In this document: piece by piece, positions 32,001 through 38,905 of the stretch
Layout of the letters: each line of letters opens with the position of its first letter
Numbering within the stretch: position 1 is the first letter of the stretch
Origin: Streptosporangiaceae bacterium
GTDB taxonomy: Bacteria; Actinomycetota; Actinomycetes; Streptosporangiales; Streptosporangiaceae
Assembly (NCBI GenBank): GCA_030041275.1
Contig: JASHOE010000180.1
Location: 1 to 48,173, forward strand
Direction of reading: 5' to 3'
Length of the DNA: 48,173 bases
Translations under genes and position numbers: made by a program
The notes under the pieces: generated by a model
The model's input: only the letters and a program-made list of their open reading frames with translations
Database searches by the model: none
Told to the model about the DNA's origin: nothing

Positions 32001-32392
32001 TCGGGGACGCCCGTGCGACCGCCAGGAATGCGGTCGAGGCCGAGCTCAGCGCCGAAAACGGTGCCGAGGCTGAAGCCGTCATCCCGCAGTCGCGCGGCAG
32101 CCTGAGCGAACTGCGGCACCCCGTACATGCCGTCGTGGTCGGTGATGGCCAGCGCGGACAGGCCGCGCGCGGCCGCCTCGCGAACCAAGTCGGACGGACT
32201 CGACGCTCCGTCCAGGAAGCTATAAGAGGAGTGACAGTGCAGCTCGGCCCAGGGCTGCTCCGGGGGCTCGGCCGGACGGCGCACGGCCGGCAGCCGGATC
32301 GCTGACCGCACCTCATCGGGCTCACCGCCCGTCCCCCAGGACAGGCGGCGCTCGAACTCCCGCCATGGGACTGGCGGATTGTCCCAGCCCAT
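29063..32392 (-). CDS. dnaE2: Error-prone DNA polymerase III alpha subunit
   Basis: The ATG at 32392, after GGGGAG, gives 1109 residues, the DnaE2 size (shorter than DnaE1). The N-terminal PHP domain begins [21 protein letters not shown]. The polymerase palm has the catalytic acids in [15 protein letters not shown]. HhH and OB domains follow, ending near [30 protein letters not shown]. DnaE2 is a C-family polymerase for DNA-damage-induced mutagenesis, working with ImuB and ImuA'. No imuA/imuB genes lie on either side here. A LexA-type box 104 bp upstream fits SOS control. The SSGGVG... frame upstream of the ATG is unlikely to be translated. Confidence 0.96.
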   Translation of the reverse strand: [1109 protein letters not shown]

Positions 32393-32488
32393 CCCAACTC
32401 CCCCGCTGCTGGCCGACCCGGCGCGGCTCCGCCGCACGCCGGAGATTTCTTAGTCGCTCAGCCTAGCGATGCGTTCTGACAGTTCAGC

Positions 32489-32511
32489 ATTGTACTCGAA
32501 TGTTTGTTCGT
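32489..32511 (-). promoter_or_regulatory. SOS box (LexA) and -10 for dnaE2
   Basis: TCGAATGTTTGTTCGT at 32496-32511 matches the actinobacterial LexA consensus TCGAACN4GTTCGA at ten of the twelve fixed bases. On the minus strand TACAAT (32494-32489) reads as a -10 for dnaE2, directly downstream of the box, so LexA would cover the promoter. This is the usual control of dnaE2. Confidence 0.7.
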
Positions 32512-32612
32512 AGCCTAGTCACGCCGGGCCGGCCGGATATTCCGGGCGGCGCGCGCGCCGCAGGTGTTATACAGAGGACGCCGGACAACCTCGCGATGCG
32601 GAGACTGAACTC

Positions 32613-32906
32613 ATGGCCGTCGGTGTGCTCCTGGAGTGGCGGTTCAAGCCGGAAGTAGTCGACCAGGCCCCCGCGGTGGTCGCAACCGTACTGGCCACGA
32701 CGCGCGCCTTCGACGGCTGCATCCGCATCGACGTGCTCGTCGACGATGCGGACCCGACCCGCTGGTTGCTTGTGGAGCTCTGGGAGTCACTGGCCCACGA
32801 CGCCGCGTATCGCGAGTTCCGCGCGGGCCCTGGCCGGGTCACCGAGATTCCGCCGATGCTGGCCGCTCCACCCGTGCTCACCCGGTATACGGTCGCCGAG
32901 GTCTGA
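32613..32906 (+). CDS. Antibiotic biosynthesis monooxygenase (ABM)-fold protein
   Basis: The 97-residue protein is a small ferredoxin-like ABM domain. It begins AVGVLLEWRFKPEVVDQAPAVVATVLATTRAFDGC, then RIDVLVDDADPTRWLLVELWESLAHDAAYREF, the family's conserved LvElWeS...H...H-type middle. Such proteins may be cofactor-free monooxygenases or heme-degrading relatives. It starts at ATG 32613 with GGAG ten bases upstream. The gap to the next gene is three bases, so they are co-transcribed. Confidence 0.85.
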   Translation: MAVGVLLEWRFKPEVVDQAPAVVATVLATTRAFDGCIRIDVLVDDADPTRWLLVELWESLAHDAAYREFRAGPGRVTEIPPMLAAPPVLTRYTVAEV

Positions 32907-32909
32907 GCG

Positions 32910-33320
32910 GTGTCCAGCCCCATCCCGGACCGGCTGCAGGTCGCGCTCCGCGCGGCGCTCAAGGCACGAGACACCGCCGCCGTCTCAGCCCTCCGGTCAG
33001 CGCTGGCCGCGATCGGCAACGCCGAGGCGCTGCCCGTTCCGGCGGCGCCGCACGCTGGCCGAGACAGGCCGCTCGGCCGGCCAGCCAGCCAGTATCTCGC
33101 CGACAGTGTCGCAGGCCTGGGCGCCGCCGAGGCAGATCGACGGGTCCTGACCGAAACCGACATCGTCGGCATTGTGCGGACGGAGATCGCCGAGCGCCGC
33201 GCCGCGGCTGCCAGCTACGAGCAGGCCGGTCACGCTGACCGGGCTGACCGGCTCCGCCGCGAGGCCGATGCTCTCGCCGCGGTGGCGTCCGGCGACCCGC
33301 CAGCGGCAGGTCTGAGCTAA
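32910..33320 (+). CDS. YqeY-like (GatB/YqeY-domain) protein
   Basis: The GTG start three bases after the ABM stop gives 136 residues. The helical pattern is RLQVALRAALKARDTAAVSALRSALAAIGNAEALP, followed by TETDIVGIVRTEIAERRAAAASYEQAGHADRADRLRREADAL. This matches the N-terminal part of YqeY-like proteins, where such helices resemble GatB's tRNA-binding end. Their role is unknown. Ala-rich and unremarkable in composition. Confidence 0.75.
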   Translation: MSSPIPDRLQVALRAALKARDTAAVSALRSALAAIGNAEALPVPAAPHAGRDRPLGRPASQYLADSVAGLGAAEADRRVLTETDIVGIVRTEIAERRAAAASYEQAGHADRADRLRREADALAAVASGDPPAAGLS

Positions 33321-33323
33321 CTG

Positions 33324-34166
33324 CTAGCCAGCCAGGACGGCCTCGGACTGCTGCAGCCCGGCCGGTACGGGCGCGGACCCGGCGAGCAGGATCCGGTTCA
33401 TGACCCGGCGCATCCCGTGGTAGTCATTGACGGCCATGTGCCACACCTGGCGGTTGTCCCAGAACGCGATCGAGCCAGGCTGCCAGCTAAATCTCGTGAC
33501 GAATTCCGCCTTGCCCCCGTGGTCGAACAGGTAACGCAGCAGTCCGAGGCTCTCCCGCCGGGTCCAGCCCTCGAACCGGGTGGTGTATTCAGGGTTGACG
33601 TATAGCACCAGCTTGCCGGTCTCCGGGTGCCGGGTAATCACCGGATGCAGCGGTCCCTCCGCCGCGTCATACTCCGAGATCGACGGTTCCGGCGGCGAGG
33701 TCTGCGCGTAGCTGAGGCCGAGCTTGCGCACGTTCGCGTGCGTCGCGCGCAGGCCGAGCAACGTGCGCTTCAGTCCCTCGGACAACGCATCGTAGGCCGG
33801 CACCATGCCCGCCCACATCGTGTCACCGCCGGCGGCGGGACACTCCTCAGCGAACAGCATGGTGCCGATCGGCGGTTCGTCGAAGCACGTCATGTCCACG
33901 TGCCAGCTCTCGCCTACGTTGCGAGTCTGATCAGGCTCCTTGCGCAGCTGCTGCCTGGTCCGGATGGGCCCGAACCGTAACGCGAACCGGTCTCGCTGCT
34001 CCTCGGTCAGAAACTGGTCCCGGAAGAAGATGACACCGTGCTCCGCCCACGCGCGGCGGACCGCCGCGTAGGTCTCATCCGGGTACTCACGCGTGAGGTC
34101 GAGTCCGCGGATCTCGGCGCCGATGTACCCGCCGACGCGCCGAACCTCGGGCAGGTCTGCCGTCAT
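33324..34166 (-). CDS. TauD/TfdA-family Fe(II)/2-oxoglutarate dioxygenase
   Basis: The 280-residue protein has the TauD iron site: His89 and Asp91 in ESWHVDMTCFDEPP and His243 in NRQVWHMAVNDY. The 2-oxoglutarate arginine is in RRVMNRI (residues 253-254). GTMLFAEECPAAGGDTMW is the conserved strand pair before the second half, and NPEYTTRFEGW the family's loop. It would oxidise a small sulfonate, amino acid or aryloxy substrate. The ATG at 34166 is preceded by AAGGGAG. It is divergent to the AAA ATPase and convergent to the YqeY-like gene. Confidence 0.9.
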   Translation of the reverse strand: MTADLPEVRRVGGYIGAEIRGLDLTREYPDETYAAVRRAWAEHGVIFFRDQFLTEEQRDRFALRFGPIRTRQQLRKEPDQTRNVGESWHVDMTCFDEPPIGTMLFAEECPAAGGDTMWAGMVPAYDALSEGLKRTLLGLRATHANVRKLGLSYAQTSPPEPSISEYDAAEGPLHPVITRHPETGKLVLYVNPEYTTRFEGWTRRESLGLLRYLFDHGGKAEFVTRFSWQPGSIAFWDNRQVWHMAVNDYHGMRRVMNRILLAGSAPVPAGLQQSEAVLAG

Positions 34167-34352
34167 GTCACCAGCTCCCTTTCGTCCTTCGGGGCGCAGT
34201 CACCGTTCCCGTTTCTCATCATCGAAGCTGAGCGGCTGGCGGCGATAGCGGCTTGCTGCCGGCTGAAAGAGAACCCGCGCGGCTCCGCGCACTGCTCGCG
34301 GCAACCGACGAACGGGCTGGCGTGGCGCGTGGCAATACGCCATCATCGGCGG

Positions 34353-35108
34353 GTGACCAGCGCAGGAACCGGGCGCCTTGCGGACCGGCGGGTGTACCGC
34401 GAGATCCACCGCTACCGCGGTGGCGAGGTAGACCTTGCGCGCTGGCCGGCGACGATCCCGGCGGTCGCTCAGATCCTGGCGGACGGTCTAGATCTCGGAC
34501 CGGGCGTCACCGTGCTGGCCGGCGAGAACGGCGTCGGCAAATCGACCGTGGTCGAACTGATCGCGGAGGCGTGCGGGCTCAACCCGCAGGGCGGCTCGGC
34601 CAAAGCCAGGTTCCAGACCCGGGGCAGCGAGCCCGGTATCGGCGAGCATCTGTGGGCAGAACGCGGTCCGGGGTACCCGGCGTGGGCGTACTTCCTGCGC
34701 GCGGACACTATGCACAGCCTGTACACCTACCTGGAGGAGAATCCGGGGCGTCAGCCCGAGCGCTTCCATGAGCTCAGCCATGGCGAGGGATTCCTGGAGA
34801 TCCTCCGCACTCGGATCAACCAGGCGGGTTTCTATCTCATGGACGAACCGGATGCGCCGCTGTCCTTCGTGTCGAGCTTGAGCCTGGTGGCTCTGCTGCA
34901 CGATCTGGCAGCGGCGGGCGGCCAGCTGATCGTCGCCACTCACTCGCCCGTCGTAGCGGCAGTGCCCGGCGCGCGAATCCTGGAGCTCGGTGACTGGGGC
35001 ATCCGACCAGTCAGCTGGGACCAGCTGGAACTCGTCGCCAGCTGGCGGCAGTTTCTGGATCAACCGCAGTCATTTTTCCGGTATCTCCTCGACGAGTCGA
35101 CTAGCTGA
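34353..35108 (+). CDS. AAA/ABC-type ATPase (ATP-binding cassette-like, COG3910-style)
   Basis: The GTG at 34353 gives 251 residues. Walker A is AGENGVGKST (56-65). A Q-loop-like region (RADTMHSLYTYLEE) follows, then the signature-like LSHGEGFLE, Walker B GFYLMDEPDAPLSF and H-loop IVATHSP. It is a soluble, stand-alone ATPase in the same broad family as SMC/Rad50-like and DNA-damage or phage-defence ATPases, but with no fused partner. The next gene is a GNAT protein 33 bp on. The function is not known; a defence role is possible but unsupported. The start could be earlier. Confidence 0.8.
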   Translation: MTSAGTGRLADRRVYREIHRYRGGEVDLARWPATIPAVAQILADGLDLGPGVTVLAGENGVGKSTVVELIAEACGLNPQGGSAKARFQTRGSEPGIGEHLWAERGPGYPAWAYFLRADTMHSLYTYLEENPGRQPERFHELSHGEGFLEILRTRINQAGFYLMDEPDAPLSFVSSLSLVALLHDLAAAGGQLIVATHSPVVAAVPGARILELGDWGIRPVSWDQLELVASWRQFLDQPQSFFRYLLDESTS

Positions 35109-35141
35109 CCGGCACGCCCGCGCACGCGAGAGAGCAATCCC

Positions 35142-35762
35142 ATGGCCGAGGACGCCCCTCAGATCCGCCCCTATCAGGAAGCTGACCTGGACAACCTGTA
35201 TCGCATCTGCGTCCAGACCGCTGACAGCGGCGGCGACGCAACCGCCCTCTTCGGGGACCCGATGCTGGTGGGTCACGTATTCGCCGCGCCATACGCGATA
35301 TTCGAGCCGTCGCTCGCGTGGGTGGCGGAGGACGAGGCCGGCGTCGCGGGCTACGTGCTCGGGGCGCTCGATACCCGAGCTTTCGAAGCGCGCCTCGAGC
35401 GCGACTGGTGGCCAGCGCTGCGGGCCAGGTACCCGGACCCGCAGCAGCTTTCCGACGCGCTGTCGGAGCCGGAACGACTCGCGATGCAAGCCATTCATGC
35501 GCCGTTCCTCGCCGACTCGGAACTTGTCGGCCGGTACCCGTCACACCTGCACATCGACCTGCTGCCGCGTTTGCAGGGCCGCGGCTTGGGTCGAAAGCTG
35601 ATCGAGACGTTGCTCGGTGCGCTGCGGGCCAGCGGTTCCCGCGGTGTGCACCTGCATGTCGGCCGCGCCAACCAGCGAGCTGTCGGGTTCTACCGTCACG
35701 TCGGCCTGACCGAACTGCCCGCGACCGACCCGAGGATCTTCGTGCAGGAGCTCGGCGACTGA
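35142..35762 (+). CDS. GNAT-family N-acetyltransferase
   Basis: The 206-residue protein starts MAEDAPQIRPYQEADLDNLYRIC. The acetyl-CoA-binding loop is LPRLQGRGLGRKLIETLLGAL (Q/RxxGxG/A) near residue 145, with SHLHIDLLP before it and HVGRANQRAVGFYRHVGLTEL after. These are the three usual GNAT conserved stretches. The substrate is not predictable. It follows the AAA ATPase by 33 bases, so they may share a transcript. Confidence 0.88.
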   Translation: MAEDAPQIRPYQEADLDNLYRICVQTADSGGDATALFGDPMLVGHVFAAPYAIFEPSLAWVAEDEAGVAGYVLGALDTRAFEARLERDWWPALRARYPDPQQLSDALSEPERLAMQAIHAPFLADSELVGRYPSHLHIDLLPRLQGRGLGRKLIETLLGALRASGSRGVHLHVGRANQRAVGFYRHVGLTELPATDPRIFVQELGD

Positions 35763-35857
35763 GCGCCTCAATGGGACTAGGTGCCGGCGAAGCCATGCCA
35801 CCGCGAACCGAGCGGACGCGCCGGCCGCGCCAGTACGGCTAGGCCAGGAAATGACTC

Positions 35858-35885
35858 GTGACTGGCCGCAAGGCCTGGGTATCCT
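35858..35885 (+). promoter_or_regulatory. Promoter GTGACT-16-TATCCT for the leaderless upstream ORF
   Basis: GTGACT (35858-35863) and TATCCT (35880-35885) are spaced by 16 bp. The uORF GTG follows six bases after the -10, so the transcript likely starts at the start codon. The long leader (about 158 bases) leads to the PheS-like gene. Confidence 0.45.
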
Positions 35886-35891
35886 GACACC

Positions 35892-35978
35892 GTGATCGTG
35901 CCGACCGGATTGCGATTTCGCCGCCTCCCGGCCCGCTGCGGGCCGACGGAGGCGCGTCGGCATGTCCTGACGAGCTAG
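35892..35978 (+). CDS. Leaderless upstream ORF (28 codons), probable leader peptide
   Basis: GTG to TAG, 28 codons, reading MIVPTGLRFRRLPARCG then PTEARRHVLTS. It starts six bases after TATCCT, and no Shine-Dalgarno is present. Codons 7-9 are TTG CGA TTT, three infrequent codons for this G/C-biased genome, with the only Phe codon as TTT at 35916-35918. The ORF covers the first hairpin of the leader (35922-35954) and stops before the third. Ribosome position would therefore decide which hairpin forms. I did not compare it with other genomes; it could also be a chance ORF. Confidence 0.45.
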   Translation: MIVPTGLRFRRLPARCGPTEARRHVLTS

Positions 35979-36006
35979 CGGCTCCGGCACCGCGCTGGCC
36001 GGGAGG
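35922..36006 (+). promoter_or_regulatory. Attenuator-like RNA leader: three hairpins with a competing 10-bp pairing
   Basis: Hairpin 1: CGCCTCC+CGGCCCG (35922-35935) against CGGGCCG (35939-35945) and GGAGGCG (35948-35954), 14 pairs, a two-base bulge and a three-base loop. Hairpin 2: 35955-35972. Hairpin 3: CTCCGGC (35982-35988) against GCCGGGAG (35998-36005) with one bulge. In addition CCTCCCGGCC (35924-35933, arm of hairpin 1) is perfectly complementary over ten bases to GGCCGGGAGG (35997-36006, arm of hairpin 3). The two folds exclude each other. The ribosome site AGGAG (36036-36040) follows. Confidence 0.55.
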
Positions 36007-36049
36007 TCCACACCTCACCACCGACCAGCCGCGATAGGAGTTTTTCTCG

Positions 36050-37219
36050 ATGCAATCGCTCGATCATCTCGCTACGACACGCGTACCGCTGAGCGCCGAA
36101 CAGCTCAGCCGCGACCTCGCCATCCCGGACCTATCTGACCCAGCCGACGGCCCGCACGCGATACAGCTCATCGCGAACGCCGCGGTCTCGGCCCTCGATG
36201 CCGCCTGGAATCGTGACGGCGCCAGGTGCGCGGTTCGCTGGTGCCGCGGGCCGCGGATCGTGTCCGTTTCCGACAACTATGACCAGCTTGGATACGACCC
36301 GGCCGATGTCACCAGGACGGTGCGCTCTACGCGGTACGTCGACCAGCAACGCATGCTGCGCAGTCACGCAACCGCGATTGTGCCGTCGGCGCTGCGCGGT
36401 CTGGCGGCGGATCAACACCCGCCCGACGACGTGCTGCTCGCGTGCCCCGGCATCGCCTACCGGCGGGACGCCATCGACTGGCAGCACACCGGCACTCCCC
36501 AGCAGCTCGACGTGTGGCGGATCAGCAAGCGCAAGCTCACCGAACCGGACCTGGAGGAGATGGTCGCCGTGCTGGTGCACGCGCTTGTGCCGGGCGCGAG
36601 TTATCGACACGAGCCTCGGGCGCACCCGTACACCACCGGCGGTTGCCAGGTGGATGTGCTGCGCGACGACATCTGGGTCGAGATCGCTGAGTGCGGGCTC
36701 GCGCATCCGGACGTGCTGGCCGACGCCGGCCTGCCCGGTTACACCGGACTAGCCCTGGGCATGGGCCTCGACCGCCTCCTGATGCTGCGCAAGCAGATTC
36801 CCGACATCCGACTGCTTCGGTCAGCCGATCCGCGCATTGCCAGCCAGATGCTGGACCTGCAGCCGTATCGGCCCGTGTCCAGCCAGCCGCCGATCTGCCG
36901 CGACGTGTCCGTCGCTGTGAACATCGACGAAGACGAGGAGACGGTTGGCGACATTGTCCGAGAAACGCTCGGTGCCGACGCGGATGCCGTCGAAGCCGTG
37001 ACGATCGTTTCCAGCACCCCGTGCGCGGACCTACCGCCAGCGGCGTTGGCCCGGCTCGGCGCCCGGCCCGGGCAGCGCAATTTGCTGGTGCGTGTGGTGC
37101 TCCGCAGGCTAGACCGCACCCTCACGGACGCCCAGGCGAACGACCTGCGGGACCGCATCTACGCACGGCTACACCGCGGAACGGCGTGGCAGTGGGCGAG
37201 TGGTCCTGATCGACCGTGA
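36050..37219 (+). CDS. Stand-alone PheS-core + FDX-ACB protein ('PheS-related mystery ligase', SrmL-like)
   Basis: The 389-residue protein combines a class II aminoacyl-tRNA synthetase core of the PheRS alpha type with the C-terminal FDX-ACB domain usually at the end of PheT. Motif 2 is near residues 127-157 (CPGIAYRRD, then DWQHTGTPQQLDVW) and motif 3 near 233-243 (LALGMGLDRLL). FDX-ACB runs from ~281 (ICRDVSVAVNIDED) to ~376 (LTDAQANDLRDRIYARL). The Phe-pocket HSxxxHQxE pattern is changed: HTGTPQQLD, so Ser->Thr and Glu->Asp. It lacks the N-terminal coiled coil and the PheT body, as in mitochondrial PheRS. I believe it belongs to the family named 'PheS-related mystery ligase SrmL', from memory. 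AGGAG nine bases upstream. Confidence 0.75.
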   Translation: MQSLDHLATTRVPLSAEQLSRDLAIPDLSDPADGPHAIQLIANAAVSALDAAWNRDGARCAVRWCRGPRIVSVSDNYDQLGYDPADVTRTVRSTRYVDQQRMLRSHATAIVPSALRGLAADQHPPDDVLLACPGIAYRRDAIDWQHTGTPQQLDVWRISKRKLTEPDLEEMVAVLVHALVPGASYRHEPRAHPYTTGGCQVDVLRDDIWVEIAECGLAHPDVLADAGLPGYTGLALGMGLDRLLMLRKQIPDIRLLRSADPRIASQMLDLQPYRPVSSQPPICRDVSVAVNIDEDEETVGDIVRETLGADADAVEAVTIVSSTPCADLPPAALARLGARPGQRNLLVRVVLRRLDRTLTDAQANDLRDRIYARLHRGTAWQWASGPDRP

Positions 37220-37272
37220 GCGTTCCGACCGATCAGCGAGCCGAACCGCGCTGGCGTCGATCAAACAGGGGG

Positions 37273-37878
37273 CTATGGCCAGGCCGCCAGGGCGATCCTG
37301 GCGGCCCCGGTGGGGGCGAGGGCGACGCTCAGCGTGGCCACGGCGCCGGCCCGGAGGTCGGCGCCTGGATCTGGGCGCCCGGTGAGCGCCGTTATCGATG
37401 CCCGGATGCTTGCTCCGTGTGCAACGACGATGGCGTGGCTAGTTCCGGCCTGCTCGGCGATGAGGGTCAGGGCGCGCCCGGTCCTTTCGGCCAGCTCGTG
37501 CCCTGACTCACCGCAGGGAAAGCGATGGTCCAGCTCACCGGAGCGCCATCGGCCCAGGACCGCGTCGTAGATCTGCCAGGCTGCATCGTCGTTGCGGCCA
37601 TCCAGATCGCCTACGTTGACCTCGCGCAGGTCCTCCAGCTCTGCCCCGATGGGTAAGCCGAGTCGAGCAGAGACGACGCGCGCTGTCTGCTGCGCTCGTC
37701 GCAGCGGGGAGCACACCAGCAGGCCATAGTCATGCCCGGCGGCGGATAACGAGGCGGCCAGCAGCTCGGCCTGCCTGCTGCCACGGTCAGTCAGATCGCC
37801 ATCGAAGATCCGGTACGAGAACCGGCGCGATACGTTCGCGGCATTCTCGCCGTGGCGGGCCCAGTGCACCACCGTCAT
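37273..37878 (-). CDS. Histidine phosphatase family protein
   Basis: The 201-residue protein begins MTVVHWARHGENAANV (RHGE catalytic His), then LTDRGSRQAELLA, CSPLRRAQQTARVV and EVNVGDLDGRNDDAA (acid/base). The second His is in AIVVAHGASIRAS. These are phosphomonoesterase-type members of the phosphoglycerate-mutase superfamily. Substrate unknown; GDLDG replaces the more common GxWEG loop. It converges on the PheS-like gene (53 bp between) and lies 31 bases downstream of the OsmC gene on the minus strand. Confidence 0.88.
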   Translation of the reverse strand: MTVVHWARHGENAANVSRRFSYRIFDGDLTDRGSRQAELLAASLSAAGHDYGLLVCSPLRRAQQTARVVSARLGLPIGAELEDLREVNVGDLDGRNDDAAWQIYDAVLGRWRSGELDHRFPCGESGHELAERTGRALTLIAEQAGTSHAIVVAHGASIRASITALTGRPDPGADLRAGAVATLSVALAPTGAARIALAAWP

Positions 37879-37909
37879 GACGAGCCCATCGCACTCGTGC
37901 TCACCTGCG

Positions 37910-38335
37910 CTACTCGGCTTCGAGCACGCCGACCAACACGTTCATCGTTGTCGCCGAGGCGACCGTGTTGTAGATCGGGCACGTGCGCGTGAACTCGTCG
38001 ACGAGAGCCATCGCCTCATCCTTGGCAATCCCGCCAAAGGTGAAGTCCATCCGAACAGAGGAGTAGGCAGGCGGACTAGCGCCGACTTCTCGTTCAGACT
38101 CCACCTCCACGAGTACCGAGGTGGGGGAGATCGACAGCTCCTGACCCTTGGCATGCACAACGGCTTGTGCGCAGGTCGCCAGCGCGCCCACGAAGAGTTC
38201 CTGTGCGACAAAGCTCTCGCCAGGTCCGCCGGATGCCGATGATGCGTCGACTACCAGGTGCTTGCCTTGCCCGGACAGGATGTAGCGGCCCGGAATACCG
38301 ACGGTCCGGCTCCGGACGAGCACCGATGCGACCAT
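37910..38335 (-). CDS. OsmC/Ohr-family protein
   Basis: The 141-residue protein has the OsmC pattern: a first conserved Cys in ELFVGALATCAQAVV, about residue 55, and the second in FTRTCPIYNTVAS, about residue 118, the pair that reduces organic hydroperoxides. The conserved FGGIAKDEAMAL helix separates them. Members of this group (YhfA/OsmC subfamily) reduce hydroperoxides or have unknown roles. No OhrR-type regulator is adjacent. It may be co-transcribed with the phosphatase downstream. Confidence 0.88.
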   Translation of the reverse strand: MVASVLVRSRTVGIPGRYILSGQGKHLVVDASSASGGPGESFVAQELFVGALATCAQAVVHAKGQELSISPTSVLVEVESEREVGASPPAYSSVRMDFTFGGIAKDEAMALVDEFTRTCPIYNTVASATTMNVLVGVLEAE

Positions 38336-38454
38336 GCTGCCTCGTCCTCCTCAGCTGATGCGCAATGATGTGGGCGGGTGGCGCGCCGAGCGATCCAGGA
38401 CAGCGAGCGCCAAGGCAGTGCGCGGCTGCGTCCTGCACTGGGATAGTTGGGATC

Positions 38455-38817
38455 ATGCCTGATCTGATCCAGAAGCCGAGCCGGATTGCGGCAGCTGGCC
38501 AGCCACCCAAGCTCATCGACGAGTACATCGGCCTGGCTAACACGGGTCACAACGGACTGAGCATTGCCCACATGCGAAGCCCGTCCGGCTGGGCTGAGCC
38601 TGGCCAGCGCCCTGAGTTCGACGAATACACCATCGTGCTGCGCGGCGCGCTGAGCGTTGAGTCGGAGGGCGGCCAGCTGACTGTCGGAGCCGGCCAAGGA
38701 GTTTGCGCCCGAGCTGGCGAGTGGGTGCGGTACAGCACGCCGGGCGACGAGGGCGCCGAGTACATCTCGGTCTGCATTCCCGCGTTTACCCCTGGCACGG
38801 TTCACCGGGATGAATAG
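38455..38817 (+). CDS. Cupin-domain protein
   Basis: The ATG at 38455 gives 120 residues. The single cupin barrel reads AHMRSPSGWAEPGQRPEFDEYTIVLRGALSVESEGGQLTVGAGQGVCARAGEWVRYSTPGDEGAEYISVCIPAF. The first cupin motif has Glu (FDEYT) rather than the full HxH. The second (GEWVRYS) lacks a clear His, so metal binding is doubtful. It is probably a small ligand-binding or ethanolamine-utilisation-like (EutQ) protein. GATAGT lies seven bases before the ATG and may be a leaderless -10. Confidence 0.82.
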   Translation: MPDLIQKPSRIAAAGQPPKLIDEYIGLANTGHNGLSIAHMRSPSGWAEPGQRPEFDEYTIVLRGALSVESEGGQLTVGAGQGVCARAGEWVRYSTPGDEGAEYISVCIPAFTPGTVHRDE

Positions 38818-38905
38818 CGACACCATGGATCAGTCGTCGCGTGGCTAGGGGCTCCGTCAGCGTTCCCAGCTCCGCCAGTCCGCGTGGTGGCCAGCCTTGC
38901 CAGCC

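Noticed and set aside
35922..35954. Hairpin as a simple terminator of the GNAT gene
   Set aside because: It lies 160 bases past the GNAT stop, inside the uORF, has no T tract and pairs alternatively with 35997-36006; regulation fits better.
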